Positions 1 to 13,182 are shown, counted from the first letter of the stretch. The stretch: DNA of 64,000 nt from Candidatus Roseilinea sp. NK_OTU-006 (GCF_012931985.1 NZ_JAAFGM010000006.1:1-64000), one strand, 5' to 3'. Numbers and translations are program-made. Notes: generated by a model not told the origin, from the sequence alone.

Positions 1-114
1 GGCAGAGCTGCGCAAGCGCAGCAGCAACCGCTTGACCTGCGGCGCAGGCGGGTCAAGCGCCGGCCATGTTGCCGCTGATGAGGCTGACCTGGGCCTGGGC
101 CGCCGCGGTATGCG
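1..114. other. Window edge, no supportable gene
   Basis: All frames are short or are shadows of rpoC. A 21-codon minus-strand frame ending near base 54 could be the tail of something, but nothing supports it. I see no gene here. Confidence 0.5.
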
Positions 115-146
115 ACACAGGGCAGCCCATTACGGCTGCCCTGTGT
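115..146. terminator. Perfect 13-bp hairpin downstream of rpoC
   Basis: Arms at 115-127 (ACACAGGGCAGCC) and 134-146 pair perfectly around a 6-nt loop. It lies 34 bases beyond the rpoC stop. Neither strand has a strong U tract after the stem, so it may act as a factor-assisted terminator or an mRNA 3'-end stabiliser. Confidence 0.55.
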
Positions 147-179
147 TGTGTGAGGGGGCGTTACGCGATGGTGTGGCGT

Positions 180-4535
<4,356 letters not shown>

Positions 4536-4643
4536 ATGTGATCTACGCCCCTGAATAAGACAAAATGGCGCGAACGATGTCGTCGCTCGCGCTAGCACCC
4601 AAGTTCGTGACAGAAACGGTTGATTTTTTCGATCGGCAGGGGA

Positions 4644-4671
4644 ATTGTATAACGATTGCGGGATTCGTCAA
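4644..4671 (-). promoter_or_regulatory. Sigma70-type promoter of rpoC
   Basis: On the minus strand, TTGACG (4671-4666), a 16-bp spacer and TACAAT (4649-4644). It lies about 110 bases upstream of the rpoC start. It is the best consensus match in the intergenic region and explains how rpoC is expressed without rpoB. Confidence 0.65.
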
Positions 4672-4782
4672 GGGGGGCTGAAGGGTTGGGGTGTAGCGCA
4701 GGAGCGGGGACAAGCCTGAGACGATGCCAGCCGAGCGCCCAATCTGGTCGAACGTCATTCTGGCATTAGTGTTGAAAATCAC

Positions 4783-4810
4783 CTGACGAGGCACGCGCTC
4801 ATGCTAGAAT
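4783..4810 (+). promoter_or_regulatory. Promoter of the cytochrome oxidase operon
   Basis: CTGACG (4783-4788), 16-bp spacer, TAGAAT (4805-4810), with an extended -10 TGC just before it. It lies 28 bases upstream of the coxB ATG at 4839. Confidence 0.5.
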
Positions 4811-4838
4811 CCTTAGTCGTTCATCGGATGAGGTGTTC

Positions 4839-5837
4839 ATGGTCCCTCCTGTAACGCGTGACGCAGAACTCATCAGCGATCTGTACAACGTCATCCTAAT
4901 CTTGGCTGCGATTGTCTTTGTGCTGGTCGAAGGGCTGCTCATCTACTCCGTCATCAAATTCCGCCGGCGCAGCGCCGATGAAATGCCGCGGCAGGTCCAT
5001 GGCAACCGCACGCTCGAGTTGGCCTGGACGATTATCCCGGCCATTTTGGTTGCCGTGATCTTCGGGCTTTCGGTGGACACCCTAGGTCGCATGACGGCGC
5101 GCGGCACGTTGTCCAATCCGGTCGCTCACGTGCATGCCATCAACGATGTGGCGGCGCGCCAACGCGTCGAGCGCGCGCAACCGGTGGACTTGGTGATCGA
5201 AGTGATCGGTCGCCAGTGGGTATGGCAATACAAGTATCCCGGCGGCGACGGCGTGACGACCAGCGAGCAGTTGGTCGTCCCGGCGAACAAGAACATTCGC
5301 CTGGATATGACGGCTGCCGACGTCATTCATGCGTGGTGGATGCCGGAGCTGGGGCCGATGATCTACGTCAACCCCGGCGAGATGTCCTATGTGTGGTTCA
5401 ACGTGCCGCCCGGGGACTACATCGGCCAGTGCAACGTGTATTGCGGTGTGGCCCATGCTCGAATGATCTCCAGGGTGAAGGCGCTGCCGCAGGCCGAATA
5501 CGACGAATGGTATGCCAAGCAAGCCGCGGCCAACTCGGCTGCGACGCGCCCGGGCGATCCGGAGATCGGCAAGAACATCTTCCTAAACGGTTCGTGCATT
5601 GCCTGTCACTACATTGAAGGCACCAAAGCCCAGGGGCGTGTTGCTCCCCGCGAATTGACGCGCTTCGCCAGCTATCCCACCATTGCTCAGCTCGACGGGT
5701 TCGAGAACAACGCCGAGAATCTGGCAAAGTGGCTGCGCGACCCGCAGGCGATCAAACCCGGCACCGCCATGCCCAACCTGAATTTGAAAGCGCAGGAGAT
5801 CGAGGATCTCGTGGCCTACTTACTGACCCTGAAATAA
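4839..5837 (+). CDS. coxB: caa3-type cytochrome c oxidase subunit II
   Basis: Accepts electrons from cytochrome c and passes them via CuA to subunit I; this version has a fused cytochrome c domain. 332 residues: two N-terminal membrane helices (about 14-40 and 62-82), then the cupredoxin domain with CuA ligands H164, C198, C202, H206 and M209, then a C-terminal class I cytochrome c with CIACH (253-257) and axial Met311 in a TAMPNL context. The ATG at 4839 is preferred over the in-frame GTG at 4833 because GAGG sits about 6 bases before it. First gene of an operon with coxA and coxC. The fused haem domain marks it as caa3 rather than aa3. Confidence 0.96.
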   Translation: MVPPVTRDAELISDLYNVILILAAIVFVLVEGLLIYSVIKFRRRSADEMPRQVHGNRTLELAWTIIPAILVAVIFGLSVDTLGRMTARGTLSNPVAHVHAINDVAARQRVERAQPVDLVIEVIGRQWVWQYKYPGGDGVTTSEQLVVPANKNIRLDMTAADVIHAWWMPELGPMIYVNPGEMSYVWFNVPPGDYIGQCNVYCGVAHARMISRVKALPQAEYDEWYAKQAAANSAATRPGDPEIGKNIFLNGSCIACHYIEGTKAQGRVAPRELTRFASYPTIAQLDGFENNAENLAKWLRDPQAIKPGTAMPNLNLKAQEIEDLVAYLLTLK

Positions 5838-5895
5838 GCTGTGTTGTCGAGCGGCTGGTTCAACCCGAATGGCCGCTCTTGAAATGTGAAACCCT

Positions 5896-7515
5896 ATGGC
5901 AAGCATCAGCATTCCGATTCCCCTTCGCGACTACGCCAAGAATGGCGTGCTTGGCTGGCTGGCGACCGTTGATCACAAGAAGATCGGCATCATGTATATG
6001 GTGATGTCGTTCTCGTTCTTCATCGCTGCCGGCCTGATGGCCCTGCTCATCCGGCTGCAGTTGGCTGCGCCCAACATGCAAGTTGTGGACCCGAACACGT
6101 ACAACCAACTGTTCACCATGCACGGCTCGGTGATGATCTTCTTGTTCACCATCCCGATGCTGGTAGGTGGGTTCGGCAACTACTTTGTGCCGTTGATGAT
6201 CGGCGCGCGCGACGTCGCCTTTCCACGCCTGAACGCGTTTAGCTTCTGGATCACGCTGGGCGCCGGGCTGGTGATGTTGATCGGCTTTGTGTTCGGCGCG
6301 CGTTCCGACGCAGCGTGGACCGCCTACGTGCCCTATTCGACCAAGTCGTTCTCGCCGACCGTCGGCATGGACATCTGGCTCATCGGCATCATCCTGCTCG
6401 GCATCGGCTCGACGCTGGGCGCGGTGAACTTCCTGGTCACCGTTTACAGCATGCGCGCACCGGGCATGACCGCCTGGCGCATCCCGATGTTCGTGTGGGC
6501 GATGGCAACTACTGCGGTCATGGTGTTGCTGGCCACGCCGGTGCTCACCGCCGCGCTGATCATGTTGGTGGCTGACCGAAACTTCAACACGCAGTTCTTC
6601 ACTGCCAACCGCGTGCAGTTGTGGCAGCACATGTTCTGGTTCTACTCGCATCCGGCGGTCTACATCATGATCTTGCCCGCCATGGGCATCATCTCTGAGA
6701 TCATCCCCGTGTTCTCGCGCAAGCCGCTCTTTGGCCTGCGCGCAGTCGTGATTAGCACCGTCCTCATCGGTTTGCTGGGTTTCACGACGTGGGTGCATCA
6801 CATGTTCGTCAGCGGCGTGGATCCGGCCATCGAGCGCTTCTTCATGTTCACCACCATGGTGATCGCCGTGCCGACCGGCGTGAAGGTGTTTAACTGGCTT
6901 GCGACCTTGTGGGGCGGCTCGCTGAACCTCAAAACGCCATTGCTGATGTGCATCGGCTTCTTGGCGACGTTCGTGATCGGCGGCATCAGCGGGGTGATGC
7001 AAGCCTCAATCCCACTCGACCAGTACGTGCACAACTCGTACTTCGTCGTCGCGCACTTTCACTACGTCTTGTTCGGCGGCAGCGTGTTCGGCATCTTCGC
7101 CGCCCTGTATTACTGGGGGCCGAAGATCACCGGCCGCATGTTCGACGAGAAGCTGGGCAAGCTGCACTTCTGGCTCATGATGATCGGCTTCAACGTCACC
7201 TTCTTCCCGATGCATTTCCTGGGCCTCCAGGGGATGCCGCGGCGCATCGCCACCTACGACCCTGGCCGCGGTTGGGAGCTGGGCAACCTGGTGTCCACGA
7301 TCGGTGCCTTTCTGATTGCGTTCTCGGTGCTGATTTTCATCATCAATGCCCTCAAGCTGCGCCAAGGGGAACGCGCCGGCGATGACCCCTGGGAGGGTAA
7401 CACGCTGGAATGGAGCGTCGCATCCCCGCCGCCGGAATATAACTTCCTCGAGATTCCGACTGTGGAGAGCGATCGCCCGCTGTTCGACGCGCGGATGCGC
7501 ACACCGCATATCTGA
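5896..7515 (+). CDS. coxA: Cytochrome c oxidase subunit I, A2-type
   Basis: Catalytic haem-copper subunit reducing O2 to water and pumping protons. 539 residues, about 12 membrane helices. Haem a ligands are H76 and H389, the high-spin haem ligand is H387 (AHFHY), and CuB ligands are H252, H301 and H302. Y256 is the cross-linked tyrosine. The helix VI motif is YSHPAVY rather than GHPEVY, so the D-channel glutamate is replaced by the Tyr-Ser pair typical of A2 oxidases such as Thermus caa3. K330 in TGVKVFNW is the K-channel lysine. It lies 58 bases after coxB, in the same operon. Confidence 0.97.
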   Translation: MASISIPIPLRDYAKNGVLGWLATVDHKKIGIMYMVMSFSFFIAAGLMALLIRLQLAAPNMQVVDPNTYNQLFTMHGSVMIFLFTIPMLVGGFGNYFVPLMIGARDVAFPRLNAFSFWITLGAGLVMLIGFVFGARSDAAWTAYVPYSTKSFSPTVGMDIWLIGIILLGIGSTLGAVNFLVTVYSMRAPGMTAWRIPMFVWAMATTAVMVLLATPVLTAALIMLVADRNFNTQFFTANRVQLWQHMFWFYSHPAVYIMILPAMGIISEIIPVFSRKPLFGLRAVVISTVLIGLLGFTTWVHHMFVSGVDPAIERFFMFTTMVIAVPTGVKVFNWLATLWGGSLNLKTPLLMCIGFLATFVIGGISGVMQASIPLDQYVHNSYFVVAHFHYVLFGGSVFGIFAALYYWGPKITGRMFDEKLGKLHFWLMMIGFNVTFFPMHFLGLQGMPRRIATYDPGRGWELGNLVSTIGAFLIAFSVLIFIINALKLRQGERAGDDPWEGNTLEWSVASPPPEYNFLEIPTVESDRPLFDARMRTPHI

Positions 7516-7649
7516 GTGCGTGTCTGAGATGATCCGCCGGGCAGATGAACGCACTGTGCATCGGCGTTCGCGACGATGATGGATGATGCGCGTCGCCCGT
7601 TGCCCCACAGGCCTTCGGCGACTCACAACCACCCACTAGCAACCCAACG

Positions 7650-7766
7650 ATGATTCCCAAGCGCGCAAAACGACAAGCGATCGCGATGACCCTGATCGGC
7701 TTTGGGCTGTTGGCGATTGGCATCACCCTCGGCCTGCTCTGGGTGAGCGCCTACAGCGTGAAGTGA
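7650..7766 (+). CDS. Small single-helix membrane protein in the cox operon
   Basis: A 38-codon frame (ATG at 7650, TGA at 7764-7766). It encodes a basic N-terminus (MIPKRAKRQ) followed by one hydrophobic helix at about residues 12-34. Its position between coxA and the next small subunit, on the same strand, suggests a small accessory subunit of the oxidase comparable to CcoQ or CtaH-type peptides. I do not recognise the family by sequence. It was found by reading the gap rather than by length. Confidence 0.5.
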   Translation: MIPKRAKRQAIAMTLIGFGLLAIGITLGLLWVSAYSVK

Positions 7767-7793
7767 CGAGCCTCTCAATATCACCCGACCCAG

Positions 7794-8102
7794 ATGACCA
7801 CGCAAGAAACGACTCGGAACATGTCCTCTGCCGTTGCTGTCTCGACCGGCGACGCGAAGGGAGAGCGCGAACCTTTCACCGACGCCGCCAGCCACGACCA
7901 TGCCCAGGCGCACGAGCCGCACATGCCATCGCCCAGCCTGTCTCCCATCATCCTAGGCGGGGGCATGACGTTGGCAGCCTTCGGCATTGTGCTGCACCCG
8001 GTGATGCTCGTCCTGGGCATCGTCGGCATCCTCGTCGGGCTGGGCACCTGGCTATACGATGAAATCGTCAACGCCAGCTCGGCGACTTCGGATCACGAGT
8101 GA
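7794..8102 (+). CDS. Cytochrome oxidase subunit IV-like membrane protein
   Basis: 102 residues: a hydrophilic, His-rich N-terminus (about 1-45, with HDHAQAHEPH) and two closely spaced hydrophobic segments at about 50-68 and 70-88. The size, topology and position between subunits I and III match the small accessory subunit of bacterial caa3 oxidases. The sequence gives no catalytic motif; the assignment rests on context and topology. It is separated from coxC by 18 bases. Confidence 0.6.
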   Translation: MTTQETTRNMSSAVAVSTGDAKGEREPFTDAASHDHAQAHEPHMPSPSLSPIILGGGMTLAAFGIVLHPVMLVLGIVGILVGLGTWLYDEIVNASSATSDHE

Positions 8103-8120
8103 TGCGCGAGGTGAAGTCCG

Positions 8121-8735
8121 ATGACGCAGGTGTCTTGGCGTGACCGCGATGCGCGCGCAGCAAGCCGCGTTGTCGGCCCAGCGCGCTCTCAGCGCAAGGA
8201 CGTGGGGCTGCTGGGCGTCGGTATCTTTATCGTCTCGGAAACGACGTTCTTCCTCGGCCTGTTTCTGGCCTGGTTTTTTACGCGCAACACAAGCGACGTG
8301 TGGCCGCCGGCCGGCGTCGCGCCGCCGCCGATCGCGCCGGCCATCTTGAACACCGTAGTTGCGCTGCTCAGCACGGTCGCTGTTTTCTTCGCCCATCGCG
8401 CCCTCATCCGCGATGATCGCCAAGGGCTGGTGAGGGGAATCGCACTCGCCGGCGCACTAGGCGTGATCTTCGTGGCGGTGCAGGCGGCGGAGTTTACCGA
8501 TCTGGCGGCGCTGGCCCAGGGCAGCGCCTACGGCTCGATGTTCACCTTCCTGCTCTTCTTCCATGTTGTGCGCGTGTTTGCTGGCGTGGTCTTGATGGGT
8601 GTCGTGCTGGTGCGCGCGCTGCTGGGCCACTTTTCCAGCAGCCGTCGTTTGCTGGTGCAGGCGACGGCGATGTATTGGTATTTCATCACCGGCGTGTGGC
8701 TGGTCGTGTTTGCCGTGCTTTACTTGATCGGGTGA
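8121..8735 (+). CDS. coxC: Cytochrome c oxidase subunit III
   Basis: 204 residues with five predicted membrane helices. Family signatures include the first helix IFIVSETTFFLGLFLAWF, the conserved Glu in the helix FVAVQAAEF, the segment TFLLFFHVVRVFAGV, and the C-terminal helix AMYWYFITGVWLVVF. Subunit III stabilises proton uptake and the active site of subunit I. The five-helix form is usual for bacterial caa3 enzymes, against seven helices in mitochondria. Confidence 0.93.
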   Translation: MTQVSWRDRDARAASRVVGPARSQRKDVGLLGVGIFIVSETTFFLGLFLAWFFTRNTSDVWPPAGVAPPPIAPAILNTVVALLSTVAVFFAHRALIRDDRQGLVRGIALAGALGVIFVAVQAAEFTDLAALAQGSAYGSMFTFLLFFHVVRVFAGVVLMGVVLVRALLGHFSSSRRLLVQATAMYWYFITGVWLVVFAVLYLIG

Positions 8736-8741
8736 GATGAC

Positions 8742-9230
8742 GTGGCCAGAATCGCCCTGCGCTGGGTGATCGTCGCGCTGATTGCGGCCTCGCTTCTGCT
8801 GGTTGCGGGCATTGCGCTTACTCGCATGCAAGTGCAACGCGGGGTTGCGCGCGCGGTCCAGTTGTCGGTTCCCCTAGACAACATGGTTGTGCCGTTGAAC
8901 GCGGATGGGGTGGGCGCTCAGGTGATTGAGCTGGCCGCACTGGGCATCAAGCTCGATCCGTATCCGCCGCGCGCCGGCGCGCCGGCCACCGTGACGTTGG
9001 TGGCGTTGGATCGCGCGGCGGGACGCGTCATGACGATCACCCCAACGCTTAGCGTTGCGGAGCCGACGGACGTCGAGGGGCGCGACTACCCCATGGTGCC
9101 GCAGGGCAACGGCGCATACGTCGCCTCCGGCGTGTTCTTCCCCAGGCCGGGTGTGTGGCGCCTACGCGCGCATATTGACTTCGGCGTAGCCGAGCCATAC
9201 CGTATGCTGGCGCTTGTCGAGGCGCAGTGA
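8742..9230 (+). CDS. Membrane-anchored FixH/YtkA-like protein
   Basis: 162 residues from a GTG start at 8742. One N-terminal membrane helix (about 8-27) precedes an extracytoplasmic beta-rich domain. The domain has the pattern LDPYPPRAGAPATVTLVALD, then YPMVPQGNGAYVASGVFFPRPGVWRLRAHID, typical of YtkA/FixH-like immunoglobulin-fold domains found beside oxidase and copper-handling genes. Only 6 bases separate it from coxC, so it is the last gene of the operon. A role in oxidase assembly or copper delivery is inferred from context. Confidence 0.65.
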   Translation: MARIALRWVIVALIAASLLLVAGIALTRMQVQRGVARAVQLSVPLDNMVVPLNADGVGAQVIELAALGIKLDPYPPRAGAPATVTLVALDRAAGRVMTITPTLSVAEPTDVEGRDYPMVPQGNGAYVASGVFFPRPGVWRLRAHIDFGVAEPYRMLALVEAQ

Positions 9231-9237
9231 TCGGCAG

Positions 9238-9909
9238 TCACGCTCCCGCCGGTTGGATCAGCGCCGGGTCGTCGTGTTTAACGCTGTTCACCCGAGATGA
9301 AACCGGATAGCACTTCATGCGCTCTGCCGGGAAGGGTTGGAGCAACGATTGGAGAAAAGCGGTATCGTCGCAATCATGGCTGAGCCAGGCAGCCTCGTCT
9401 TCCGGCAACAGAATAGCCGCCATGCGATCGTGGAGCGGCGCGACCAGGGCGTTCGGTGCCGTGGTCACGATCGTACACGTGCTCAGCCACTCGCCTGCCG
9501 GCGTCTTCCAGGTATCCCACAGCCCGGCCAGCGCAAACGGTTCTTCGGAGGCGAGCATCACGCGCACCGGCGTCTTCGAGCCGTCTGGGTTTTTGCGCCA
9601 CTCATAGAAGCTATCGGCCAACACCAGACAGCGCCGCCTTGTGAGCAAGCTGCGGAAGGCGGGCTTCTCCGCCAGCGTCTCGGCGCGTGCGTTAATCATG
9701 CGCGCGCCGATGCTCGGATCTGTTGCCCACGAGGGGATCAGCCCCCAGCGCGCGGCCGATAGGGTGCGTGGTGACGAGTCGTATACGACGGCGACGGTCT
9801 GCGTCGGCGCGATGTTGTAGCGTGGCCTGGCGACGAAATCTGCGTGGGTCAACTGGAACCGCGCCATGAGCTGTTCTGGGTCAACGGTCAAAGTGTAACG
9901 ACCGCACAT
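9238..9909 (-). CDS. yedK: SRAP-domain abasic-site protein (YedK/HMCES family)
   Basis: Forms a thiazolidine DNA-protein crosslink with abasic sites in single-stranded DNA. 223 residues, full length for the family. The initiator Met is removed to expose catalytic Cys2 (MCGRYTL). Other family blocks are RYNIAPTQ, NARAETL, the DSFYEW active-site Glu segment, and LHDRMAAIL with the catalytic His. It converges tail to tail with the oxidase operon and is 3 bases from the next minus-strand gene. Confidence 0.93.
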   Translation of the reverse strand: MCGRYTLTVDPEQLMARFQLTHADFVARPRYNIAPTQTVAVVYDSSPRTLSAARWGLIPSWATDPSIGARMINARAETLAEKPAFRSLLTRRRCLVLADSFYEWRKNPDGSKTPVRVMLASEEPFALAGLWDTWKTPAGEWLSTCTIVTTAPNALVAPLHDRMAAILLPEDEAAWLSHDCDDTAFLQSLLQPFPAERMKCYPVSSRVNSVKHDDPALIQPAGA

Positions 9910-9912
9910 GGC

Positions 9913-11094
9913 TCATCGCTCCTTGCGCGTTGCCGCGCGCAACGCTTGCATCACCGGTCGCTCGTTGCCCTGCGCATCGAGCAGCGAGAAGAACTTCATC
10001 TGCTCGCAGGGGTCGGGATACTGCGCCGAGCGGCTGAAATCGTAGTTCCATAGAAACATCGGACCCATCCACGGCCAGTTCTTCCGGGCGAAATCGAAGG
10101 CGCGCACGACGTATTCCGCTTGACGTTTGCGCGAGACCCGCTGCCAATCCAGTTCTGGCCATGTGCAGCTCAACCCTTCCTCGCGCGGGTCCATGAGCCA
10201 GCCGAACTCGGTTGCCCACATCGGCTTGTCGCCCGCGCCGTATTCTTCCATCAGTCGGCGGTGCGCCTCGGCGCGGCGGAAGAGCAAGCCGCGCGCCTGC
10301 GGATCGTCCGGGTCGTGTTCCGGCTCGTACGCGAAGCCATACGGGTGAAAGCCGTAGCCATCGATGTAGCCGGCCATGCCGGCCTCGAACAAAGCGCGGG
10401 CGTAAGCCAGATCGTCCATAGCGCCGTCACCGTCGCCGCCGGTGGGCGCAATGCCGGCCGAGATCACCAGCGCGTCCGGGTCGGCGGTCTTGATGCGCGC
10501 ATAGGCGATGGCGAGCAGCCGGGCGTAGAGGGATGGATCGGGCGGACGCCCCCCCCACTCGCGGGATAGATTGACCTCGTTGCCGATCGAGTAGGCGTGG
10601 ATCACGCCGCGCCGTTCGCGGGCCAGACTCTCTAGTTGATCGGCCCAAGCATTGACCGCTGCCGGGTTGCCGCTAATGGCGTCGCCAAGGGGTACGCGAT
10701 ACAGCACTTTGTAGTTCAGGATCGGATGCTCCGGCGGGTTGAAGACTTGGATCCATCCGAAGCCGAGTGGCTCGAGTGCGCGCAGGTTGTCATTGCGGTA
10801 GTCCACCACGTTGATGCCTTCGCCGGACAACGAGATTTTCGGCAGTGGGTAGGGTGTCTCGGTGGGTGTGGGCATCGTTGCGGCAGGCGTCGCCTGTGTG
10901 ATTTGTGCAGACGGTACGGAAGTGGGCGAAGCCGTCGGCGGAACGCCGGAAGCCGGGCGCGGTGGGGCGTAAACAGTCACCGGCATGTCGCCGGGCATTG
11001 TGGTGGGTAGCTCGGATGAGGACTGTGCGCAAGCGCTGAGGGCAAACACGCCGGCAATCCAACCGGCGCATATTAAGCGCGTTCGCTGACTCAC
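9913..11094 (-). CDS. Secreted lipoprotein glycoside hydrolase (clan GH-A fold)
   Basis: About 393 residues from the GTG at 11094, chosen because it places a lipoprotein signal (ALSAC, Cys22) at the N-terminus. A Thr/Pro-rich linker (about 25-75) leads to a TIM-barrel glycosidase. Candidate acid/base Glu lies in YSIGNEVN and candidate nucleophile Glu in MWATEFGW, the spacing and strand-end positions expected for clan GH-A (GH5/GH39-like). The exact family and sugar are not evident. It probably acts outside the membrane on polysaccharide. It lies downstream of a glycosyltransferase on the same strand. Confidence 0.7.
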   Translation of the reverse strand: MSQRTRLICAGWIAGVFALSACAQSSSELPTTMPGDMPVTVYAPPRPASGVPPTASPTSVPSAQITQATPAATMPTPTETPYPLPKISLSGEGINVVDYRNDNLRALEPLGFGWIQVFNPPEHPILNYKVLYRVPLGDAISGNPAAVNAWADQLESLARERRGVIHAYSIGNEVNLSREWGGRPPDPSLYARLLAIAYARIKTADPDALVISAGIAPTGGDGDGAMDDLAYARALFEAGMAGYIDGYGFHPYGFAYEPEHDPDDPQARGLLFRRAEAHRRLMEEYGAGDKPMWATEFGWLMDPREEGLSCTWPELDWQRVSRKRQAEYVVRAFDFARKNWPWMGPMFLWNYDFSRSAQYPDPCEQMKFFSLLDAQGNERPVMQALRAATRKER

Positions 11095-11203
11095 CGCGAC
11101 AAGCCTACCATATTCTCGATCTGCTCTCTTGATGCTCTGTCCTGTTTGCGGTATCCCGTCGCACACGAAAGGGATGCGTTGGCGCAGCAAAGATGATTTT
11201 GGG

Positions 11204-13153
11204 TTAGCTCACGATGATAGTGGCAAGCGTCACGGCATCGGTTCCGCTGTCGGCGCGCAAGCGCTCGCCGGTGTCCGGGTCGTATAGGCCGGCGACAATC
11301 CGCAGCGGCCCGCGGTAGTCCGCCGGCAATGCTAGCCCATGATTGTCGCGCACAGCCTCGCCGATCGTCCACGTCGTCATCGGACGCAGGTCGTTGAGCG
11401 GTTGCGCGTCGTGCTGGGCAGCCAAGCTGCCATCGGGCCGAATGGCATGCACAAAAACCTTGTAGTTTCTGAGGACTGGCGCCTCGGCGCGCCAGGTGAG
11501 CGCTACCGGCACAATGGCGCCGGGCGACGCTGCCTGCGGCAGGCGCGCATCCTCTAGGATGAGGTCACCCCAACGCGCGCCGGCGGCATCACTGGGCAGC
11601 AGGGGATCGCGGGCTACGCCGTACAGCCCATAGAACACGGCTTCTTCGCCCCATTGCGCGTGCGCCGGATAAAAGTTCGAGTCCATCCAGCCGCGCAGGT
11701 GGCCGTTTTGGCCGGCCAGTCCGCGATACAGCACGATCCACAGCCGGTCGTGCTGTTGTGCTGCTTGGGTGATGCGCGCTTCCCAGCGCTCGCGCGGTTC
11801 GATCACCGGGTCCCACGTCAGCGCGTAAGACCAGCCCGGGTCTCCGGCTTGCCGATCCAACGCATAGAACCCGGCTGGGCTGAGCACGTTGAAGAAGACC
11901 AGATCATCGGACCGCGCGAGCGGCGCGATGTGCGCGCGGTAGGTGTGTGGGTCGTAGGGGTCGAACACCTCGAGCGTCTTCGCATAGACGAACGATGTGC
12001 TGGTTGGCCAGTAAACAACGAGCAACGCCAAACCGGCCAGCGCGGGCGCGATGCGGCGCATCCTATCTCGCACCTGGCTCTCCACGGTGTGCGCGGTTTC
12101 TGTGAGGAGCTGGTCGAACGACCAGCCCAGCAGCATGGCCAGTGCCGGCGTCGCGCAGATCAGCATCCGCGCGTTGAACGCCCACTGCCGCGCGGCGAAC
12201 GCCACGCCCAGCAGTGTGAACGCGATGATCATCAGCGGCAGCGCTAACCGGCTTGGCCGGCGCTTTCGCGCCACGGTCGCGACGATGCCCGCAACGATGA
12301 TCAACCCGATGGCGAGCGGGCCTGCCACGCCGACCTGCTGAGCCATCGTGAGATCGAATATGCCCTGACGTGCGAAGTAGCTCACCGGGAATTGTTGTCC
12401 GATATTGGTCTTGGCCTCAGCCGCGGCGCGGCTCAGCAACTGCGGCACGGCATACCGACCCCATGGCGCAAAGATGAGCGCTGCAGCGCCAACGGATAAC
12501 GCGATGTTGCGCGCGGCGCGCTGGTTGTGGTGCACGATAGCCCAACCCAACGCATAAATCGCGATAGCTGCCAATGCCCAGACCGCGTGGTAGAGCGTCA
12601 GCATCGCGCCGGCAGCGCCGACTACAAGGATGATCGGAGATTGGAGATTGGAGATTGGAGATTGGAGATTGGAATTGCGTCCCAATCTCCAATCTCCGCT
12701 CTCTAATTTGCGGCATGCACCATACGCGGCCAACAGCACGAGCGATGGCGCGAGCGCATACATGCGCACCACAGCGCCGTAATACACGGCCAGCGGCAGC
12801 CAGGCCATGAAGAACGCGCCCAGCACGGCGGTGCGCTGTGAGCGCGACCAGGCGCGCATAGCGACATACGTCAGCGGGATGGCCGTTGTGCTCAGCAACA
12901 CGGAGAGGTATCGCGCTGCAAACAGTTCATGGCCGGTCACGTGCTGCCATGCGCTCAGCATCAGGTAGTACAGCGGGGGATGGACATCGGCGGCGGTGAT
13001 GAAGAGCAGCTCGGCGACCGGCAGCGATGCATGGGCGATAGACCAGCCCTCGTCCCAGCGGGGCGGGATCACGTCGTTGAGCGGCAGGCGCAGCGCAAAG
13101 CCTAGCAGCGTCGCCCACGCGACCCACGTTGAGTTGTGGCCGATGGACTTCAT
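11204..13153 (-). CDS. Integral membrane glycosyltransferase, PMT/ArnT (GT-C) type
   Basis: 649 residues. The N-terminal half has many membrane helices and the first extracytoplasmic loop carries the GT-C acidic motif (PPRWDEGWS, with Asp34 region), followed by HPPLYY, characteristic of polyprenyl-phosphate-sugar mannosyl- or arabinosyl-type transferases. The C-terminal ~200 residues form a soluble beta-rich domain ending LRADSGTDAVTLATIIVS. An unusual loop at about residues 150-175 is encoded by a heptamer repeat (listed separately). The likely role is transfer of a lipid-linked sugar to a cell-surface acceptor; the substrate is unknown. Confidence 0.75.
   Translation of the reverse strand: MKSIGHNSTWVAWATLLGFALRLPLNDVIPPRWDEGWSIAHASLPVAELLFITAADVHPPLYYLMLSAWQHVTGHELFAARYLSVLLSTTAIPLTYVAMRAWSRSQRTAVLGAFFMAWLPLAVYYGAVVRMYALAPSLVLLAAYGACRKLESGDWRLGRNSNLQSPISNLQSPIILVVGAAGAMLTLYHAVWALAAIAIYALGWAIVHHNQRAARNIALSVGAAALIFAPWGRYAVPQLLSRAAAEAKTNIGQQFPVSYFARQGIFDLTMAQQVGVAGPLAIGLIIVAGIVATVARKRRPSRLALPLMIIAFTLLGVAFAARQWAFNARMLICATPALAMLLGWSFDQLLTETAHTVESQVRDRMRRIAPALAGLALLVVYWPTSTSFVYAKTLEVFDPYDPHTYRAHIAPLARSDDLVFFNVLSPAGFYALDRQAGDPGWSYALTWDPVIEPRERWEARITQAAQQHDRLWIVLYRGLAGQNGHLRGWMDSNFYPAHAQWGEEAVFYGLYGVARDPLLPSDAAGARWGDLILEDARLPQAASPGAIVPVALTWRAEAPVLRNYKVFVHAIRPDGSLAAQHDAQPLNDLRPMTTWTIGEAVRDNHGLALPADYRGPLRIVAGLYDPDTGERLRADSGTDAVTLATIIVS
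12636..12697. repeat. Heptamer repeat and 16-bp hairpin inside a coding sequence
   Basis: Five perfect tandem GGAGATT units (12636-12670) are followed by a 9-nt loop (12673-12681) and CCAATCTCCAATCTCC (12682-12697). The latter is the exact reverse complement of 12657-12672. The element stays in frame in the glycosyltransferase gene and encodes a short LQSPISN repeat, so it looks like a mobile or slippage-prone repeat tolerated in a loop. Confidence 0.9.
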
Positions 13154-13182
13154 GTTGTGCTCCGGTGCAGCGTGACTGTGTT

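Larger units (their letters stand above)
4536..4838. other. Divergent intergenic region rpoC/coxB
   Basis: About 300 bases between two divergently transcribed essential functions. It holds one candidate promoter for each direction and no convincing gene. An 83-codon minus-strand frame (4543-4794) has no recognisable motif and overlaps the rpoC promoter. Confidence 0.7.

Noticed and set aside
4543-4794. 83-codon minus-strand frame between rpoC and coxB
   Set aside because: It contains the rpoC promoter, has no recognisable family and no ribosome-binding site.
5860-7002. 380-codon minus-strand frame opposite coxA
   Set aside because: Rich in His, Asp, Arg and Gln as expected when hydrophobic helices are read antisense; coxA has all its metal ligands.
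12636-12697. Heptamer array considered as a CRISPR
   Set aside because: Units are contiguous 7-mers without spacers, and the array lies inside a coding sequence.
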